A stretch of DNA of 64,000 nucleotides from Immersiella caudata (GCA_030512335.1 JAULSU010000005.1:2914001-2978000); one strand, 5' to 3'; numbered from the stretch's first letter, positions 31,450 to 43,900 are shown. Numbers and translations: made by a program. The notes: generated from the letters alone by a model not told the origin.

Positions 31450-33007
31450 TCACACCTCACACATCGTCCCCTTCATCATATCAATCTCCTCCCAGTCGAC
31501 CTGCCGGATGGCCAACACCAAAAAGCTCCAACCTAAATCGCGCTTTTTCTCCTTCACTGGCTTGCAAATGCACCGACACAGCTTCGCCTTGTGACCGTCA
31601 CCACTGCCAAGAAAAACCAGACTCTGCTCATCGACTAGACTTCCAGTCTTCCAGCCGTTCAGTGTTCCAGTCGGATACGGAAAATGCTCCTTGAAGAGGT
31701 CCAAAAATTGAAAGTGCTGTACGCGAGCAAACTTCTCTCGGGAGGAATAGGTCACTCTAGCGTAGAGCTCGAAGACCACGTCTTGGTGGTTGTCGAAACA
31801 CTTTTTGGTCTCATTGAGGATCTGGCCGATCCGGAAACACGTACGAACGATGGATGATCGGGAGAGTCCGGTGACTGGAGACTTGTCTCTGATCGGCTCG
31901 GGGAAGGGCGGTCTGACGAATGGCTTGCGCTGCGGTGTCAACTGCAGTGTGTGGACTTCATCGGACTTGATAAGTTGTCGAGTGACAACCTCCTTTGGTG
32001 AGACAGAGAGTGAGGGGTCGTGAGGCCTCGAAGGCAACAGCTCGGTGATCTCGTCCCAGTCAACGTCAGAGTCAAGAAGATCTTCTTCCTCGAGCTCAGG
32101 ATTGACTGGCGTTGTATTGTTGTGGATTCTGGTCGGTGAGGAGCCCGGCAGATTGGGGTCGAAGACGGGATCCTGGGAGGTGCCAGAGTCCATGCTCCGA
32201 ATCACGCTCGAGGGGGGAACGTGTGTCGGATTGGCAGACACAGAGTCCACCAGCTTTGCTAGCTCTTCCTCATCAGACGCTTCGATGCTGTAACTGTCTT
32301 CATCTTCCAATGCCGGAGGCTGGACATTGAGTGCCGGTGCTCCAAGGGGTTTGGCCCATTCTCTCGGTTGAGGACCCCTGTTCGGTTCTTCGCAGATAGG
32401 CGCAAATACTTGTGCCGGTAGGTGCCCATGATGCCGGTCAGGGAAGATCCTCCCACCCATGAGAGGGTATAGATAGGGAGACACCGGAGCCGGGGTTTCT
32501 GGGTAGTCGTCATACGGGACGGAACTATGACGTGTTCTAAATTCGGCGGACCATGTCAACGGCGGAATGCTGTGGCTAAGCGGGACGCTTGGTTCCTGAG
32601 AAGTGATTGAGTCCAACGCAGCTGGCTTGTGACGTCTGGCGAAGTCGCCGGGTCCAAGCGATTTGGTAACCCTGAACTTCCTTGGAATACCTGGAGCCGG
32701 AGTGTTCGGAAGGAGGGGCTCAGCTTCTAGTGTCGAGGTTGAGCCTCGCCCCTGTCTCTTGGCATCCGGCGGCCTCTGATGAGAAAACTCGTGATATTCT
32801 CCGGATGGGAAACTATCTGGGATAGCATGGCCCCAGTAAAAGCTCGTTTCTCCGGTAGCCACCTCCGGTGGCGTGGAGTGGGGTGTTGCCTCATGATGGT
32901 TCACCCTTCAAAGAATCAGAGTTTTCCGGGCGGGTTCGAAGGGAAAGTGCAAACCATTGTGAGCCTGGGATGATTCCCTCCCAGTCTGCTCCAGGCCGTT
33001 TCGACAT
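31450..33007 (-). CDS. Fungal protein of unknown function with conserved C-terminal domain
   Basis: The main frame (31450-32849) lacks an ATG near its 5' end. An upstream exon 32905-33007 starting MSKRPGADWEGIIPGSQWFA joins in phase over a 55-nt intron (donor GTGAAC, acceptor GGAG) to give ...DSLKETSFYWGHAIP and 500 aa in total. The intron signals are weak, so the 5' end is tentative. Residues ~30-330 are Pro/Ser-rich and probably disordered, with an acidic patch (EEEDLLDSDVDWDEI). The last ~170 residues look folded: SRSSIVRTCFRIGQILNE, VVFELYARVTYSSREKF, HFQFLDLFKEHFPYPTGTL, CRCICKPVKEKKRDLGWSFL and VDWEEIDMM. I do not recognise this domain by name. Confidence 0.7.
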
Positions 33008-34031
33008 GGGAGCTGGCAAGCCAATGCGCACAACGGGGTACACCAAAGGCGGGTGGTTCGGGGCGACGGAAAAGAATGGAAAGAAAGATTGCTCAGATTA
33101 TCTCGAGAACACAATACACGGAATCACTTTGCGAGGTTGAAACTCAACAGCAGTCCTGCTGGTTGGGAATTTCAGCTTGCCAGAGGTACCTGCCTGCTCG
33201 TGTAAGTCGTGCCTTCCCCTTTCGGCCCCCGAATGGGCCGTGACAGGTGGCTGCCAGCTGGCAGAGAGCCAAGGACGACTTGGAGCTCGGGGCCGTACTG
33301 GGAACAATGATGTAGTGCGGGGCATCAGCTCAGGCCGACTTCCGTTGTGCCTTGATTCCGAGAAGGTGCTGCCCAGAAATCGGGCCATCTCGTCTTTGTT
33401 GCTCAGTCCCGATATCTGTTTCATGGCTAGATGTTTGAAGGCATACAATATGCCCATATGGCACAGCCATTCCGTATCACACCCTTGTCCCACATCACTA
33501 GTCTGCGACCAGGCTTGGAAGTCAGCAGAGCAATCGCAACAGCTACCCCGCCACAGCGCCGCGCCTATCTTATCGCATTCAACTCCCCGCGACCAGCCTT
33601 GTCTGTCATCAAAGCTCGCGTTTCTTGAACTTTCCTAAGAACGACTCTTTCAAGCTCTGTCGAGCATTCGATCTATATGCTCTGCGCGTGAGGGACGGTT
33701 TGCCTAGCCAATTAGTGACTGGGCGAGGGTCATCAAGGGCACAGCTTCTAGGCCTCACTTCCCGAGCTTCACCCGTGTCCAGCACACCATCTCCAAACTG
33801 ATTACCTGATGAGCTGAGGGCAGGGAGATCAGCCGCGCGAGGTTAGTCAGGCATAAATATCGCCAAACCGCTTCCAAAGTTGGCCGCCGCCGTCGATCAC
33901 AGGCACTCCCGAGCTCCCGATCTCACTCGCTTGCCCCGCTTTGCCCCGCGCGGCCGCTTCAGCCCTCTTGAGAGCAGTTCGCGCCAACCAGAGATCTTCA
34001 AGTGGCTCGGAAAGGACACCCCGAGGTCATC
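33008..34031. promoter_or_regulatory. Divergent intergenic region, 1 kb
   Basis: Between the unknown gene (minus) and the LSB5-like gene (plus). Short frames on both strands have no motifs or splice support. It is likely promoter and leader sequence. Confidence 0.4.
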
Positions 34032-35481
34032 ATGTTTTCCCAAGTAGGCGCCGACCGCTGATTAGTCACGCTCGCTGTGCTCACAACCGCGTAGAAGAAA
34101 CCATACTCGGCTGTCACGGTGACCGTTGAGCGGCTCACCAGCGAGGCAATTCCTGAGAATGACCTTAGTGGCATCCCCGACCTCGTGGAGGTCATCAACT
34201 TGCAGGACACTGGCCCTACGGAGGCCTCACGTGCTCTCAGGAAGAAGCTGAAGTATGGAAATTTGCATCGCCAACTCCGCGCCTTGACTCTACTGGACGG
34301 TCTTATTCAGAACGCTGGTCCTCGATTCCAGCGTACCTTTGCCGATGAGCCGTTGCTTGAGCGCCTGCGTTTCTGTGGCACGGCCGAACTCTCAGACCCT
34401 GAGGTCAGGAAGAAGTGCGCCGAGCTCTTCCGCAGCTGGGCTGCAGACTACAAAAACGTTCGTGGCATGGAACGCGTTGCAAGCTTGTATAAGGTGAGCC
34501 CCTCAAGGTCATTACTTATACTTCGCATACACTCACACCTGCCAGGAACTCCCGAAGCGCAAAAAGGTTGTTACTCAAGAGAGGTCGAAGGTGATCAAAG
34601 AAACCGAGAATCCGTTCGGCGAGGACGATGACGAACCCGCTAGCCCTGCAGGCCCGTCATCGCGCCGGCAACCTTCATTGTCAGGGCCTCAACCTACAGG
34701 CACTGTCCAGTCGTTCAGCTACACCAGTAAGGATAAAAAGAAGAAGGACAAGGACAAGAAGGGAAAGAAGAGCAAGCCGTTCAACCTTGAGGCAGAAAAG
34801 GAGCAGATGAAGGCCCATATCGCCGAGGCCTCTCTCGCGGCAACTAACTTGATGAACACTCTACAAACCATCAACCGAGAACAAGAGCGTATCTCGGAGA
34901 ACGCGACAGCCGTGCAACGATTCGAGGCCTGCAAGCAGCTGCGAAGGAAAATTCTTCGATACGTAAGTGAATCCCCACGGAGTGACCGAGGCGGCGAGTT
35001 AACGCAGTGTAGATTTATCATGTGGAATCGGAGCAATGGCTTGGAGGCCTGCTACATGCAAATGACGAGCTTGTCACTGCTCTCATGACATTTGAACAGC
35101 TGGACCGCTCTATTGACGCGGACAGTGACTCTGATGACGAGGTAGCCGAGCAAGCTCACTTGTATCGCAGTATGTGTCACCCTCGTTGATTCAGTCTTTG
35201 AAGCATGCTAACAAAACAAAGTGGCCACTGAGAAAGCGAAGGGAAAGGAACCGGGATCACCTGGCAGCGCTGAAGCCGCTACTTCCGCCATGGCCGGGTT
35301 GAGGTTCAGCCCGAGCCCCCCACCACAGCCGCCTCGCCCGTCGGCGCCTCCGCGCCCATCAGCAGCGTCCAAGCCATCCTTGACACAATCTCGCCGAGTG
35401 GAATCCTCAGATGATGAGGATGACGAGGAAGAGGACGAGAACGATCCTTTCGCCGACCGCAACGCCGTGAACCTTAGGTAG
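34032..35481 (+). CDS. LSB5-like protein with VHS/ENTH and GAT domains
   Basis: Five exons (34032-34043, 34095-34493, 34546-34962, 35013-35169, 35222-35481) join in phase to 414 aa. The first exon is only 12 nt (MFSQ) and its junction reads MFSQKKPYSAVTVTVERL, the usual start of fungal LSB5. The VHS/ENTH helical domain spans ~10-150 (DLVEVINLQDTGPTEASRAL, ALTLLDGLIQNAG). A Lys-rich linker follows, then a GAT-like helical bundle at ~200-310 (HIAEASLAATNLMNTLQTIN). The C-terminus has Pro-rich SH3-binding stretches (SPSPPPQPPRPSAPPRPS) and an acidic patch ending ENDPFADRNAVNL. Yeast Lsb5 binds Las17/WASP and ubiquitin at endocytic sites, linking actin and membrane traffic. Either TAG or the following AAG could serve as acceptor of intron 1. 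Confidence 0.88.
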
Positions 35482-36114
35482 GCGAGGGCGACTGAAAGTT
35501 GATGCGAATGGAGTTCCAAGCCCTGTACAGCGGAATTCGTTCTATCATTTACAGCGATTGAGTTCTTGCTTTGAGTGAGAATGGCGCTCATCTACTCTGT
35601 AGATCGGCTCCAACTATTTCATTGGTTGGGGATGCAGACTGGTTTTAGACTGCGTAGACCGTCATCGGCAACTTGAAGTTCAGATCATGATAACGGATAG
35701 AGATGAAGGAGTACGGTTCTATGGAGGCTAGCCCTCAGCTTTGAATGAAGCATATTTGTCTCAAAATTGATGTTACAGTGCACAATCATGCCTGCATTGG
35801 CAAGATATTGGAGGGCAACTGGACTAACTTGGAAGATCGATCCTGGGATTTCTGCCTGTGATTGCTCCCCGGCCCTGGAAAAGCAATCAACTTCAAGGCG
35901 TCTGCTCTTTCCAGCCGACGCCTCCTACGGTTAATCTCTTGTCCCTGGTTGATCGGTACTAGTAGGTACAGTGTCAGCAGAATATCTAAGCATTTTGACA
36001 TCTAATGTCCATACAACCTGCAACTCACCAACCAGGATGCAAGCCCTGAACCCCTAATCCGTACAAACAAAACCAGCAACTCCAGGCCAAAAAAGTCAAC
36101 GATCCAAATTCACA
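35482..36114. other. Intergenic, between LSB5-like gene and tRNA-Gly
   Basis: About 0.63 kb of moderately AT-rich sequence containing the LSB5-like 3' UTR. No gene is supported. Confidence 0.4.
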
Positions 36115-36185
36115 GCGCCAGTGGTTTAGTGGTAAAATCCATCGTTGCCATCGATGGGCCCCGCGTTCGATTCGCGGCTGGCGCA
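36115..36185 (+). tRNA. tRNA-Gly (GCC)
   Basis: A complete 71-nt cloverleaf. The acceptor stem is GCGCCAG with CTGGCGC and discriminator A. The D arm and anticodon arm are identical to the copy at 23292-23362 (loop TTGCCAT), and the T arm is CCGCG-TTCGATT-CGCGG. It has no intron. Differences from the first copy are confined to compensated stem pairs. Confidence 0.95.
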
Positions 36186-36795
36186 TTCATTGGGTTGCTA
36201 CCGTGTAACTGGAGGGATTCCATTTTTGGGCGAGTTTTGGGCGAGTTTTGGTGGGCTGTTTGGTGGGCTGCGGTGAATCAGGGGCTTGTTGGTGGTGGAG
36301 TCGAGTTGGTTGTCTGGAGACGGGAGACACGGGGTGGGGGAAAGGGGGTTGTCAACAGCGTTTCTTCATCTGGCATCTTGTCAAGTTTGACTCTCTTTTC
36401 GCAAAGCCCAGCCTGTTGCCGAAACATATCTAGTTTATCTCGTTTTCCCGAAGCCTTGGGTCCAAAGCCTTGCACTGTCAATTGTGCGCTTGATAAGCCA
36501 ATGGCATCCTAGGTAACCTGCGAGATGTCGGCACTTCCCGCGTTTGCCTCCTTAGAAGACGTGTCTGCCTGATCAATGCGCCCAGAGTCATTCCCAGCCC
36601 CAGCTTTCAACCACTACCGTACCTACTCCATGAGACTTGGAAGGAACGGGTGGAAGAAGTGACGACTTTGGGCCCACATCATTTCGGTATTTCAGCCTGA
36701 GGCACGACGACTTCCCCTAATCAAGCATCCTTTCACTCATCATTTCAACTCCCATTTCTGCCCTTCGTCCAGCCCCAGCAAGATACAATAAAAAC
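36186..36795. other. Intergenic, upstream of HET pseudogene
   Basis: About 0.6 kb with a G-rich segment at 36220-36350 that includes a direct repeat of GGGCGAGTTTTGG near 36230-36250. No gene is supported. Confidence 0.4.
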
Positions 36796-38889
36796 ATGTC
36801 CTACCGCCGCCCAGCATACGACCTCTGTGAGAACTGCAGAAATATTGACTTCCCCTCTCTTCTTGATGTGTCGCGGTACAAGCGTCACGAGGGGTACAAT
36901 AGGGAGGTTATCCGCACACAAATTCCAATCAGCTACATTCGTGAGCAGCGGAGAGACTGCCAGTGTACGCCTTGCAAAATATTCAAAAATTTGTGTCTCA
37001 TCTTGCCACGAGAAGATGCTCTTTCGATCAAGACAATCTACCTTCACGCCTTTCGTTTATCGGCTTGGCATCCCTTTGACGATAGTCTGATGCTATGCGT
37101 TGCAGGGGACTTTGAGTCGGTTCTCAAAACCATAGGAAATCCCTCAGGCCCTTCAGACTCCATGAACTAGACCAGGATTGCGGATTAGGGCAAAATGGCC
37201 ACGGTGACCATGGCCAACGACTAGGAATACTACTCTGATCGGGATTTCGAGCTGATTCGAACCTTCGTTACGGACGACATGGAACGAGGCGGGAAGGGCA
37301 TCGCGGATACTAGTATCGTGCCTAGTTTCCAGGTCATCGAATGCGCCATGGGCCGAATCGTGCCATATCAGCCCGGCTCGGTGACAAGTAGCAACTAGGT
37401 TGCCCTGAGTTACGTCTGGGGAAAGCTCACAGCTAGTTCCGATCCATCAGCTGCCGCAAAATCAACTCTGACGCAACTTCCAGGAGCGCTTCCTACCGTT
37501 ATTTCAGACGCCATGGCCGTCACGACCCGACTCGGGTTCCAGTATTTGTGGGTTGACCGATACTGCATCCCAACAAAACACCGGCACACCCAAATCAGCA
37601 TGATGGATGTGATACTCCAACGCTGCCCTAAAAATCATTGCGGCAGCCGGTCATGATCCATATTTCGGTCTGTCCGGGGTCCAAGCACGTCCTCTCATGG
37701 ATGTACCGGTGTCGGAAGTTTGGTCTGATGCAATGAACCTCGGTCGTCACATCCTACTCAGCTGGAACTCGGTGACAGTCACGCAGGCCTTACGTGCTTC
37801 GGCCTGGAATAAGCGTGGCTGGACTTATCAGGAGGCCGTCCTTTCCCCCCGTCGACTCACATTTACGACCCAATTCGCCGTATACGAAGGTCCACGCAAT
37901 CACCAGCGCTTTATGCTGCGGCGTGGGTTCCTCTGCCCCCAGTACAACAACGACACTGGGAGTTTAGGGGAAATTACGAAGCATGCCAACAAGTACATGC
38001 GCAGGGAGTTGAGCTTTGCAACCGACATTTACAACGCTTTTCGCGGCATCGAGCGCAACATGTCGATGGACTCAAACAATCAGGGGCTTTCTTTTCGCTA
38101 CGGCCTGCCAACCAGCCTTGGCTTCTTCGAAGGGGATGGTCTCTTGTGGATGATTGAGGACGAGTTCCGCAACAACAAGCGTATGCAAAATACCTATGTC
38201 AAAAGAAGGTCAGCGGCACCAAGCTGGACGTGGCTCGGTTGGAAAATACACCCCGATTTCTACGCGGTTCGAGGCCCCAACTGGCCCGGAATGCTCGAGG
38301 GGGATGACACTTCTGACCAACAAAAAAAAGCTGCTCGTGGTAACTTGGGCACAAGTCGTGTTGAACTTGCCTTTTTAAATGGCTCGACTCTCCCATGGAC
38401 ACATGACAATCTTGGCAGGACAATAACTAGGGAAAGCGCGGAAATACCATCTCTCCTAATCTCAGGGTGGGTATTTGACGCATGCGCTCTCGTCGGGGAG
38501 CAGCATGGCTTGGAGTCTGGTAGCACTCGAGCTGGACCAATGGCCGAGATGATCTTCCCAGACGCCCTCGATTTGAAACCCTTCATTGACGACTGGTTAC
38601 AAGCGCTAGGCGCGGGAGGTCTCAAGAGCGCCAAACCGGTGGCAGCCTCATCTGCTTGCTTCTGGGGCGCAGCGAAGACGAGTCCTACCAACCTCTGGAG
38701 AAGTACTCAGATGTTATTTCTACCGACCCCTCGCTTCCTACTATTTGGATCATGTTTCTGCACCGGGCGAGATCGGAGAGTCATTACGAGCGCGTGACGG
38801 TTATCGAGGCTAAGCTGCGGCGGCGGTGGGAGTCCTACGATATGGTGAAAGACCTCGGCTGTAAGTTTCGGGAGGTAAGGATTAGGTAG
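36796..38889 (+). pseudogene. HET-domain gene, disrupted
   Basis: An intact start (MSYRRPAYDLCENCRNIDFP) is followed in the same frame by four TAG stops at 37168, 37186, 37222 and 37396. Between and after them the frame encodes recognisable HET-domain sequence: VALSYVWGKLTASS, LPTVISDAMAVTTRLGFQYL and VDRYCIPT. A one-base loss near 37612-37616 then shifts the frame to NAALKIIAAAGHDPYFGLSG and AWNKRGWTYQEAVLSPRRL. Another shift near 38630 moves to YQPLEKYSDVISTDPSLP and the C-terminal FREVRIR. HET domains trigger heterokaryon incompatibility and cell death in filamentous fungi; this copy cannot make a full protein. A short in-frame N-terminal peptide of 124 aa remains possible. Confidence 0.8.
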
Positions 38890-39429
38890 GTGATTGATAG
38901 TATCTAAAGTTATCACATTGCTGAATTATTATGGTTGTGTTGTAAACACTGAATTGTTACATTTTACGTGGGCTTGATGGTGAAATGCAAAAAAAGGGGC
39001 AGATGACATTTCTTGCCCTAGCGGGAACTTTTCTCTCGAATTTTGATCCTCTTCGCTCAAAACTTAGTAATATGTCTGGCTTTCTTACTTTTAAATCTTG
39101 TTAAAGACGTCGGAAGACAGACGCTATGAAACTCCCGGTTTGGGCTGAATGGGCGTAGATTCAATGCTACCCCGCCGCGCTCCCTCAGATGAGCTCTAAC
39201 AACGGGATGAATCAACCGAGCTGATCATGGCACCTGCATCTGCGCCATCCTACATGCAGGATGGTTCCGACACACGTGTCTGCTTTGAGCGGCTCAGTCT
39301 TCCCCTCGCCACAGCCTGACCGACATGAAGCTGAAGTGAGTATTACAGCACCTCAGGTATCACTCACCTCGTCAACTTGGATTCAAACCTTTCCATTCCC
39401 CCACTCGCAGTCTGAGGGTATCTCTGAAG
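38890..39429. other. Intergenic between HET pseudogene and HET gene
   Basis: About 0.54 kb with relatively AT-rich sequence at 38890-39120. It is likely the promoter of the following HET gene. Confidence 0.4.
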
Positions 39430-40992
39430 ATGAGACTCATCAACGTCCGCACGCTCGAACTAGAAGACTTCACAGCGCCGCCGGACTCATACGCAATATT
39501 ATCTCACACCTGGGGAAACGCCCAAGACGAAGTATCCTACCAGGATTTCCAAGATCCAAAGCGACGCAAGAAAAAGCCCGGGTTCGCCAAGATTGAAACA
39601 ACGTGTAGCCGCGCCAAGGAGGATAACCTGAGCTATGCCTGGGTTGATACGTGCTGCATCGACAAGTCCAGCAGTGCTGAGCTGAGCGAGGCTATCAACT
39701 CCATGTTTGAGTGGTATAAGTTGTCGTCGGTGTGTTATGTGTTTTTGGAGGATGTCGATGGCACCCCTACTTGGTCTCTGTACAGCAGTCGGTGGTTCAC
39801 GAGAGGTTGGACGTTACAAGAGCTCATTGCCCCGCGCGTGGTTGAATTCTACAACTGCCGCTGGCAGTGTCTCGGGACGAAGGAGACGCTCGGGGGGCGT
39901 CTGAGTGAGGGAGCGGGTATTCCTCTGTCAATTCTCAACGGAGCTCCCCTGGATACAGTATGTGTCGGGCAACGAATGGAGTGGGCTGCGAGGCGGAAGA
40001 CAACGCGCAAGGAGGATATGGCTTACTGTTTGATGGGAATCTTCAACGTGAACATGCCCATGCTCTACGGCGAAGGCGACAAGGCGTTCCAGCGTTTGCA
40101 AGAGGAGATCATCCGCCAGTACGACGACCACAGCATTTTTGCTTGGCAAGAGGATCGGAACGAGGAGTCGCCGTCCGTGGTCCGCGGGATTCTGGCCAAG
40201 TCACCCGCCGAGTTCTTTGGCTTCGGAAGAATGCGGCCGTTCCGCGATCTCAGCGAGGGGGAAGGAAGCGACTCATACGTGATGCTGACGAATCGAGGGG
40301 TGCGAATGACGGCCAAGATATCGGATGCCGGCTTCCACGAGGGTATGCCTATCGTTACCATGAGTCTGAATTGCTTATTCTCAGGTGATACGACCGACAA
40401 AGACAGGCATCTGCCAGTCGCCATACGACTCGTGTGTCGAGGCGGCCGAGAATACGTCCGATTCCACCCTGGCTGGCTCTTCCAGAGCTCCGTCGAGGCC
40501 AGGACAAAGACCATCTATATTGCCAAACAGCTCGTCTCGGATACTTTTCATCCATCACCAGTGGATGATGATTTGCAATATGCCTTCTTCGCGCACGAAC
40601 TTCCCGCGGCGCTGGCTAGCGGCGCAATGCTCTTTATCGGCGAAGATGGGACGCCCTTCACTGCGCCGTATATCGTGAGGCTCAAACAGGGCACGGCGGA
40701 CGAGTACAGTGCTCTCCTTGCCCTCCGCTTTGGTCAGGATGTCGCAAAAATATATCTCGCCATCGAGCGCATCCCGGGGAGTAACAGATATCGCGGCAAA
40801 ATCGCGTTACAAGCCGGGATGGAGATGCGACGAGCTCCAAGCATAGACATGCGCACCATCGACAACGAGGAAATCTTGGGCTGCCGGTTCCTAAACCAGC
40901 GTGAGTTGGTACTGCAAGTGCGCGCTTCGCCTGATACGCTAGTTGGCCAGGATGTGTTTTTGCTCAGGTTCGAGTTACTAGAGGATTCATGA
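39430..40992 (+). CDS. HET-domain protein (heterokaryon incompatibility type)
   Basis: A single exon of 520 aa. It starts MRLINVRTLELEDF and has the HET domain at about residues 20-160: YAILSHTWGNAQDEVSYQDF, YAWVDTCCIDKSSSAELSEA, INSMFEWYKLSSVCYVFLED and SSRWFTRGWTLQELIAPRVV. The following RKTTRKEDMAYCLMGIFNVN and MPMLYGEGDKAFQRLQEEII segment is the usual extension of HET-D/HET-E type proteins. After about residue 270 the sequence is not repetitive; no NACHT or WD40 repeats are present, so this is a short-form HET protein. Such proteins cause cell death when incompatible strains fuse, and many copies have no assigned role. The start fits the common MRLL/MRLI opening. It lies 0.5 kb downstream of a broken HET copy. 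Confidence 0.9.
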   Translation: MRLINVRTLELEDFTAPPDSYAILSHTWGNAQDEVSYQDFQDPKRRKKKPGFAKIETTCSRAKEDNLSYAWVDTCCIDKSSSAELSEAINSMFEWYKLSSVCYVFLEDVDGTPTWSLYSSRWFTRGWTLQELIAPRVVEFYNCRWQCLGTKETLGGRLSEGAGIPLSILNGAPLDTVCVGQRMEWAARRKTTRKEDMAYCLMGIFNVNMPMLYGEGDKAFQRLQEEIIRQYDDHSIFAWQEDRNEESPSVVRGILAKSPAEFFGFGRMRPFRDLSEGEGSDSYVMLTNRGVRMTAKISDAGFHEGMPIVTMSLNCLFSGDTTDKDRHLPVAIRLVCRGGREYVRFHPGWLFQSSVEARTKTIYIAKQLVSDTFHPSPVDDDLQYAFFAHELPAALASGAMLFIGEDGTPFTAPYIVRLKQGTADEYSALLALRFGQDVAKIYLAIERIPGSNRYRGKIALQAGMEMRRAPSIDMRTIDNEEILGCRFLNQRELVLQVRASPDTLVGQDVFLLRFELLEDS

Positions 40993-43900
40993 AGATGTTC
41001 GTGAGGATTCCTTGAAGAAGCGAAGGGGGAATGGATGACTGGGTTGACCGGGGAGTTTCGGAAGTGGAAGGCGTACCGCTGGGTCACGGTGAGGTCTCGA
41101 AATCTCGAGACTCGAAACGCCGTCCAACGGTTGGCTTCCAGAGTCGACAACGACCAGAAGACTTGTTTTCGGCGTGGGAAGTGCAATATCTCATTGACCT
41201 TCAAAGAGTAAAGCGAGCGCCAGCCACTACTCATAGGCCAAGAAGAACCTCTGCTTACGCCGTTCCCTTCACCTAGGTGACCCCTCCTAGACCCAGAGCG
41301 GGCAGAGAGGTCCCAATGGCCGCCCGCATCCGCCGGCGATGAGGTCAATTTCCGCCGGGAGAACCCCCACACTAATCCACCCCGAGGATGTTGCCCAAGT
41401 GGAACTCGACTTTAGAATGGGGTGATGAGAGCCTCCAGCCCAACTAGGCCGTATGGTGGGTTCCATCTCTCCTGACCGGTTTGCCGGCGGCATGCTGTGG
41501 TCCATGACACAACATACAAGAGTCGACTCGATCGAGGCTGAGAGAGGAGGCGTGGTGGCACAGCGGCGGACAGGCCTGGTCATTGGACTCGATCCGGATG
41601 TGACGTCGTGCTTGATGATGCTGCGGTACCCCGAGTGCATCGAAGGGATGGGAACGTCAAGTAAGATGGCGATATGTGTCTGGTGGCATCGGTACCACGG
41701 CCGGATGGGGGTCCCGGTGTGTGACGGTGGAACATTCGGCCCACAGCCGAGCAGCGGATGTCCATCGGGCCGGGTAGTGGACGGGGGTGGTGACACGGAG
41801 ACACCGGATTCCTCAGAGATAGTGGCGGTTGCGTATTCCTCACCTGTGGCCAGTAGGTGTCTCCTGTTCGCTTCCAAGGAATTGCACGGTATATGCAGGC
41901 GTCGCATATGCAGAGTCGACTGATACGCCGGCCGCGAACATGTTCCAGTGGGTACTTGATCGCGCTGCTGCCGGCATGTCACGCAGAGCTGATCGCTTGA
42001 TCAGCGCTGCATTCTGGCCATTTGCCGGGACGCTGAGGAGCTGGCCCAGAACTCGGCGGCCCCGCACGTGAGGGCGAGTTTGGTTATTTTGCGAGGGCAG
42101 GTGCTGGGTGCTAGGGTTTCACTGGGGATGGTGTTTCTCGTCACCCATTTACCAAACCTCAGGGTCCGGACCCAGTGATTGCATCGCTGGCAAAAGTGAG
42201 ACATGGGGTCCATCTGATTCATGTTCGGGTGGGAGGCTCCAAAACAAGAAGCTCACCGCCTCGTGGGGTGGGTTGCAAACAAACCCGGGGAAGAAGAATC
42301 GGAGGCTTCTTTTGGAAGCGAGAAGGTTGGTATTCAAGTCATGGGAGGCGGAAAGCGGGTGTTGTACAGCGACATTTGCCGTGTACCGCTGGTTTGGCGG
42401 TGGAAGCGGTGCAGCACCACAGGAGGAAAAAAAAATCGATAAATCCACAAAATATTTTATCGACCTTTTGCCGGGCGAGACACGGGGGTAAAAACGGTGG
42501 TTCGGGCCGTGAAGCCCACGAAAGCGTGGCGTTGGCGTTGGCGATGTTCCCCCAAGCGCTCAAAACGCGGAAAGAACCACCCACCAAGCCACCCAGAATA
42601 TTCTTTAGCGGGTGAGGTAAGCACTGTGGCGCAACCACTGCGGGGCACCCCAGCACCTCGAGCCTGGCTGTTGTTTTGATAAGCACCGTGCAGAAACAAC
42701 TCGATCTCATCAGGCATGACGAGAAGACTCGGCGACATGCTCTGTCACACCTTGACCATTCTCCGCCCAGCTTGACAGACGCCGCGGTACGTGACATCCA
42801 GACAAGAACAGAATACAATCTCCGGCCTCTTACGTACGGTTTTCGTCGCGCCCGGGAGCAACGGTCGTCATCGAAGCCTCTATTATTCATCCCGTGAACC
42901 GAATTCAAGGAAGAGGGTCATTGTCACCTCAAAATATTCGCAGTCCTTCCCTGCGTTTGGGGTCAACAATCGCCGAGGTTACTAAGAGTCCCGTTTCCCC
43001 GGATCTGGGATCCAAGACCCTCGCTGTCCGGTCATGATGTCGATCGGTAGCGTCTCTGTCAGCTTCGCAGAGGCCAAGACTTAACGGTGCCAACTTCGCA
43101 GCAGCTCCGGCACTCACGCCCTGGAACGGCATCAAGAACAACGCCCAGTCTAATTGGATTGTCGTCGTCCTGAAAAAAAAATAACGGAAATAAAAACTGG
43201 AATAAAACTGAAATTCGATAAATCCATCCAGACTGCAGTCCCAGGCAAATTCTCCGACCACAACACATCACATGGCCCCCCAACTTGTTTTCCCGCACCT
43301 CCTCCCCTCCTCCGTCCCGCCCCTCCCCCAACCCCGCCACCGTTCGTTGTCGCTCGTCGTGCGTCGCCGCGTCAAAAAATGCTGGTCATCTGGACCGGGC
43401 GACGATTGCCAACTCATCAACCTTTTGCCAGGTGAGGGAGACCATCTGCACCATGCTCGGCACCTGCTCTGCCTGTAAAGCCAGGCTGGAGCAGGCGACA
43501 AGACGGCACAACCGCTCGAATCGATTCCCATCAATCACCCGAGGGTATCCCGTTTGCCCCGATATCGAGATCACCGCTTCGCAAGCCCTCATCGTCAGTC
43601 CACTTCGATCGGGCAACCAGGTTGGACCGAGACGCTTACACTGGCATATCTGCCGGCAGGTGCGGGCGGCCCAGCCAGTCAGTCCACCAGGCCAGCTGTT
43701 GATGTCCGGAGAGTGAAATGTGATATTATTGCAGTCCGGCATCGAACTCAACACACGCGATACGTTGATACCCCTCCCGGATCACGCCGATGGGGCTGTT
43801 CACCAACAACACCAAGCCCGACCCCGCGAGTTGGGTCCTCACGATTGTGTCGTTCCGCGGCTGCCTTTTCGCCCAACATGGCCGCCGCAAGAACGGCCCT

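Noticed and set aside
37168..37398. RIP (C-to-T at CpA) as the cause of the four TAG stops
   Set aside because: CAG-to-TAG could explain them, but at 37396 the family position before VALSYVWG is often Tyr, and the region shows no clear loss of GC. Undecided without an intact allele.
41287..41982. Minus-strand frame of 231 codons in the gene-poor block
   Set aside because: No motif and no splice context; it overlaps an equally long plus-strand frame.
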